DNA of 21,099 bases from Chara braunii (taxonomy: Eukaryota; Streptophyta; Charophyceae; Charales; Characeae): the NCBI GenBank assembly GCA_003427395.1, contig BFEA01000357.1, positions 1,412,227-1,433,325 of the forward strand. The letters run 5' to 3'. How positions within the stretch are numbered: the stretch's first letter is position 1; every line of letters begins with the position of its first letter. Both the position numbers and the translations under genes were made by a program. The notes under the pieces were generated by a model. It had not been told where the DNA came from and made no database searches. It worked only from the letters and a program-made list of their open reading frames with translations. This document shows, piece after piece, positions 20,905-21,099 of this stretch.

Positions 20905-21012
20905 GAACGCGCTGAACGCGCGTTCATACCCCCCGGGGCCGCGTTCAAACGCACTACGCGCCACGTGGCATGAAAAAATTGAACGCGACCCCGGGGGGGA
21001 CACGCGCGCGTT
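20905..21012. repeat. GC-rich fold-back (inverted repeat) beside the retroelement end
   Basis: The arm at about 20914-20948 is an imperfect reverse complement of the arm at 20979-21012; both contain CCCCGGGG flanked by GAACGCG/CGCGTTC. The heptamer GAACGCG (either orientation) occurs five times in 83 bp (20905, 20914, 20919, 20940, 20981), and 20914-20925 is a perfect 12-bp palindrome. The roughly 30-nt spacer holds another palindrome, GCCACGTGGC (20960-20969). An A-rich tail-like stretch follows at 21057-21074. Confidence 0.75.
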
Positions 21013-21099
21013 ACGGACTACGAGGTGATGGGTCTTGTTCTACGAACCCCAAAACTGCAAAAAAATAAATAAATAGAGGCCTACCCCCCCAACCGCATC

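Noticed and set aside
1-21099. CRISPR array, rRNA or tRNA genes
   Set aside because: No regularly spaced identical repeats with unique spacers, and no recognisable rRNA or tRNA sequence was seen on either strand.

Overview
This is a eukaryotic nuclear window, dominated by one enormous uninterrupted coding exon on the + strand (about 2478-17297). The exon is flanked by microsatellites, a C-rich minisatellite and a decayed retroelement. A GT-AG spliced gene, a repeat-laden non-coding background, a giant modular secreted-type protein with Ser-Pro-rich (extensin-like) inserts and a plant-type zinc-knuckle retroelement together suggest the green lineage. A large-genome streptophyte (charophyte) alga such as Chara would fit, but the organism is an inference, not something the sequence proves.

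Layout. 1-94 is a (TC)n tract cut by the window edge. 95-2040 is non-coding sequence in which I recognise no gene. 2043-2201 is a compound purine microsatellite (GA, GAA, GCA, GAA), and 2375-2436 is a G-rich tract with a run of 15 G. A splice acceptor ends at 2477. The exon from 2478 to 17297 is 14,820 nt (exactly 4,940 codons' worth) and ends at a consensus GTAAGT donor at 17298. Both boundaries are phase 1. From about 17304 onward lies probable intron: T-rich sequence, a GC-rich hairpin region (17810-17960), a C/T-rich stretch grading into a 12-bp minisatellite (TCGATCCCAACC-type, densest 19078-19905), then a frameshifted zinc-knuckle retroelement ORF (20082-20898). That ORF stops at its zinc knuckle, beside a GC-rich fold-back repeat (20905-21012).

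The giant protein. The exon encodes two arrays in series. The first is about seven cadherin-like beta-sandwich units (about 3285-8040); the second is about twenty filamin-type Ig repeats (about 8041-17297), each marked by a D-x-[YF]-[GN]-N-like motif. Long low-complexity inserts sit inside individual beta-sandwich units, including a roughly 615-residue acidic/Tyr/Ser/Pro-rich insert, an insert with a polybasic processing-type site, and a Ser-Pro-rich wall-glycoprotein-like insert. Dozens of N-glycosylation sequons and the absence of an actin-binding domain in this exon point to an extracellular adhesion or wall/matrix role rather than a cytosolic filamin. The signal peptide and any membrane anchor must lie in exons not identified here. 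The insert in the fourth sandwich unit also contains a possible in-frame exitron (5696-6511, 816 nt).
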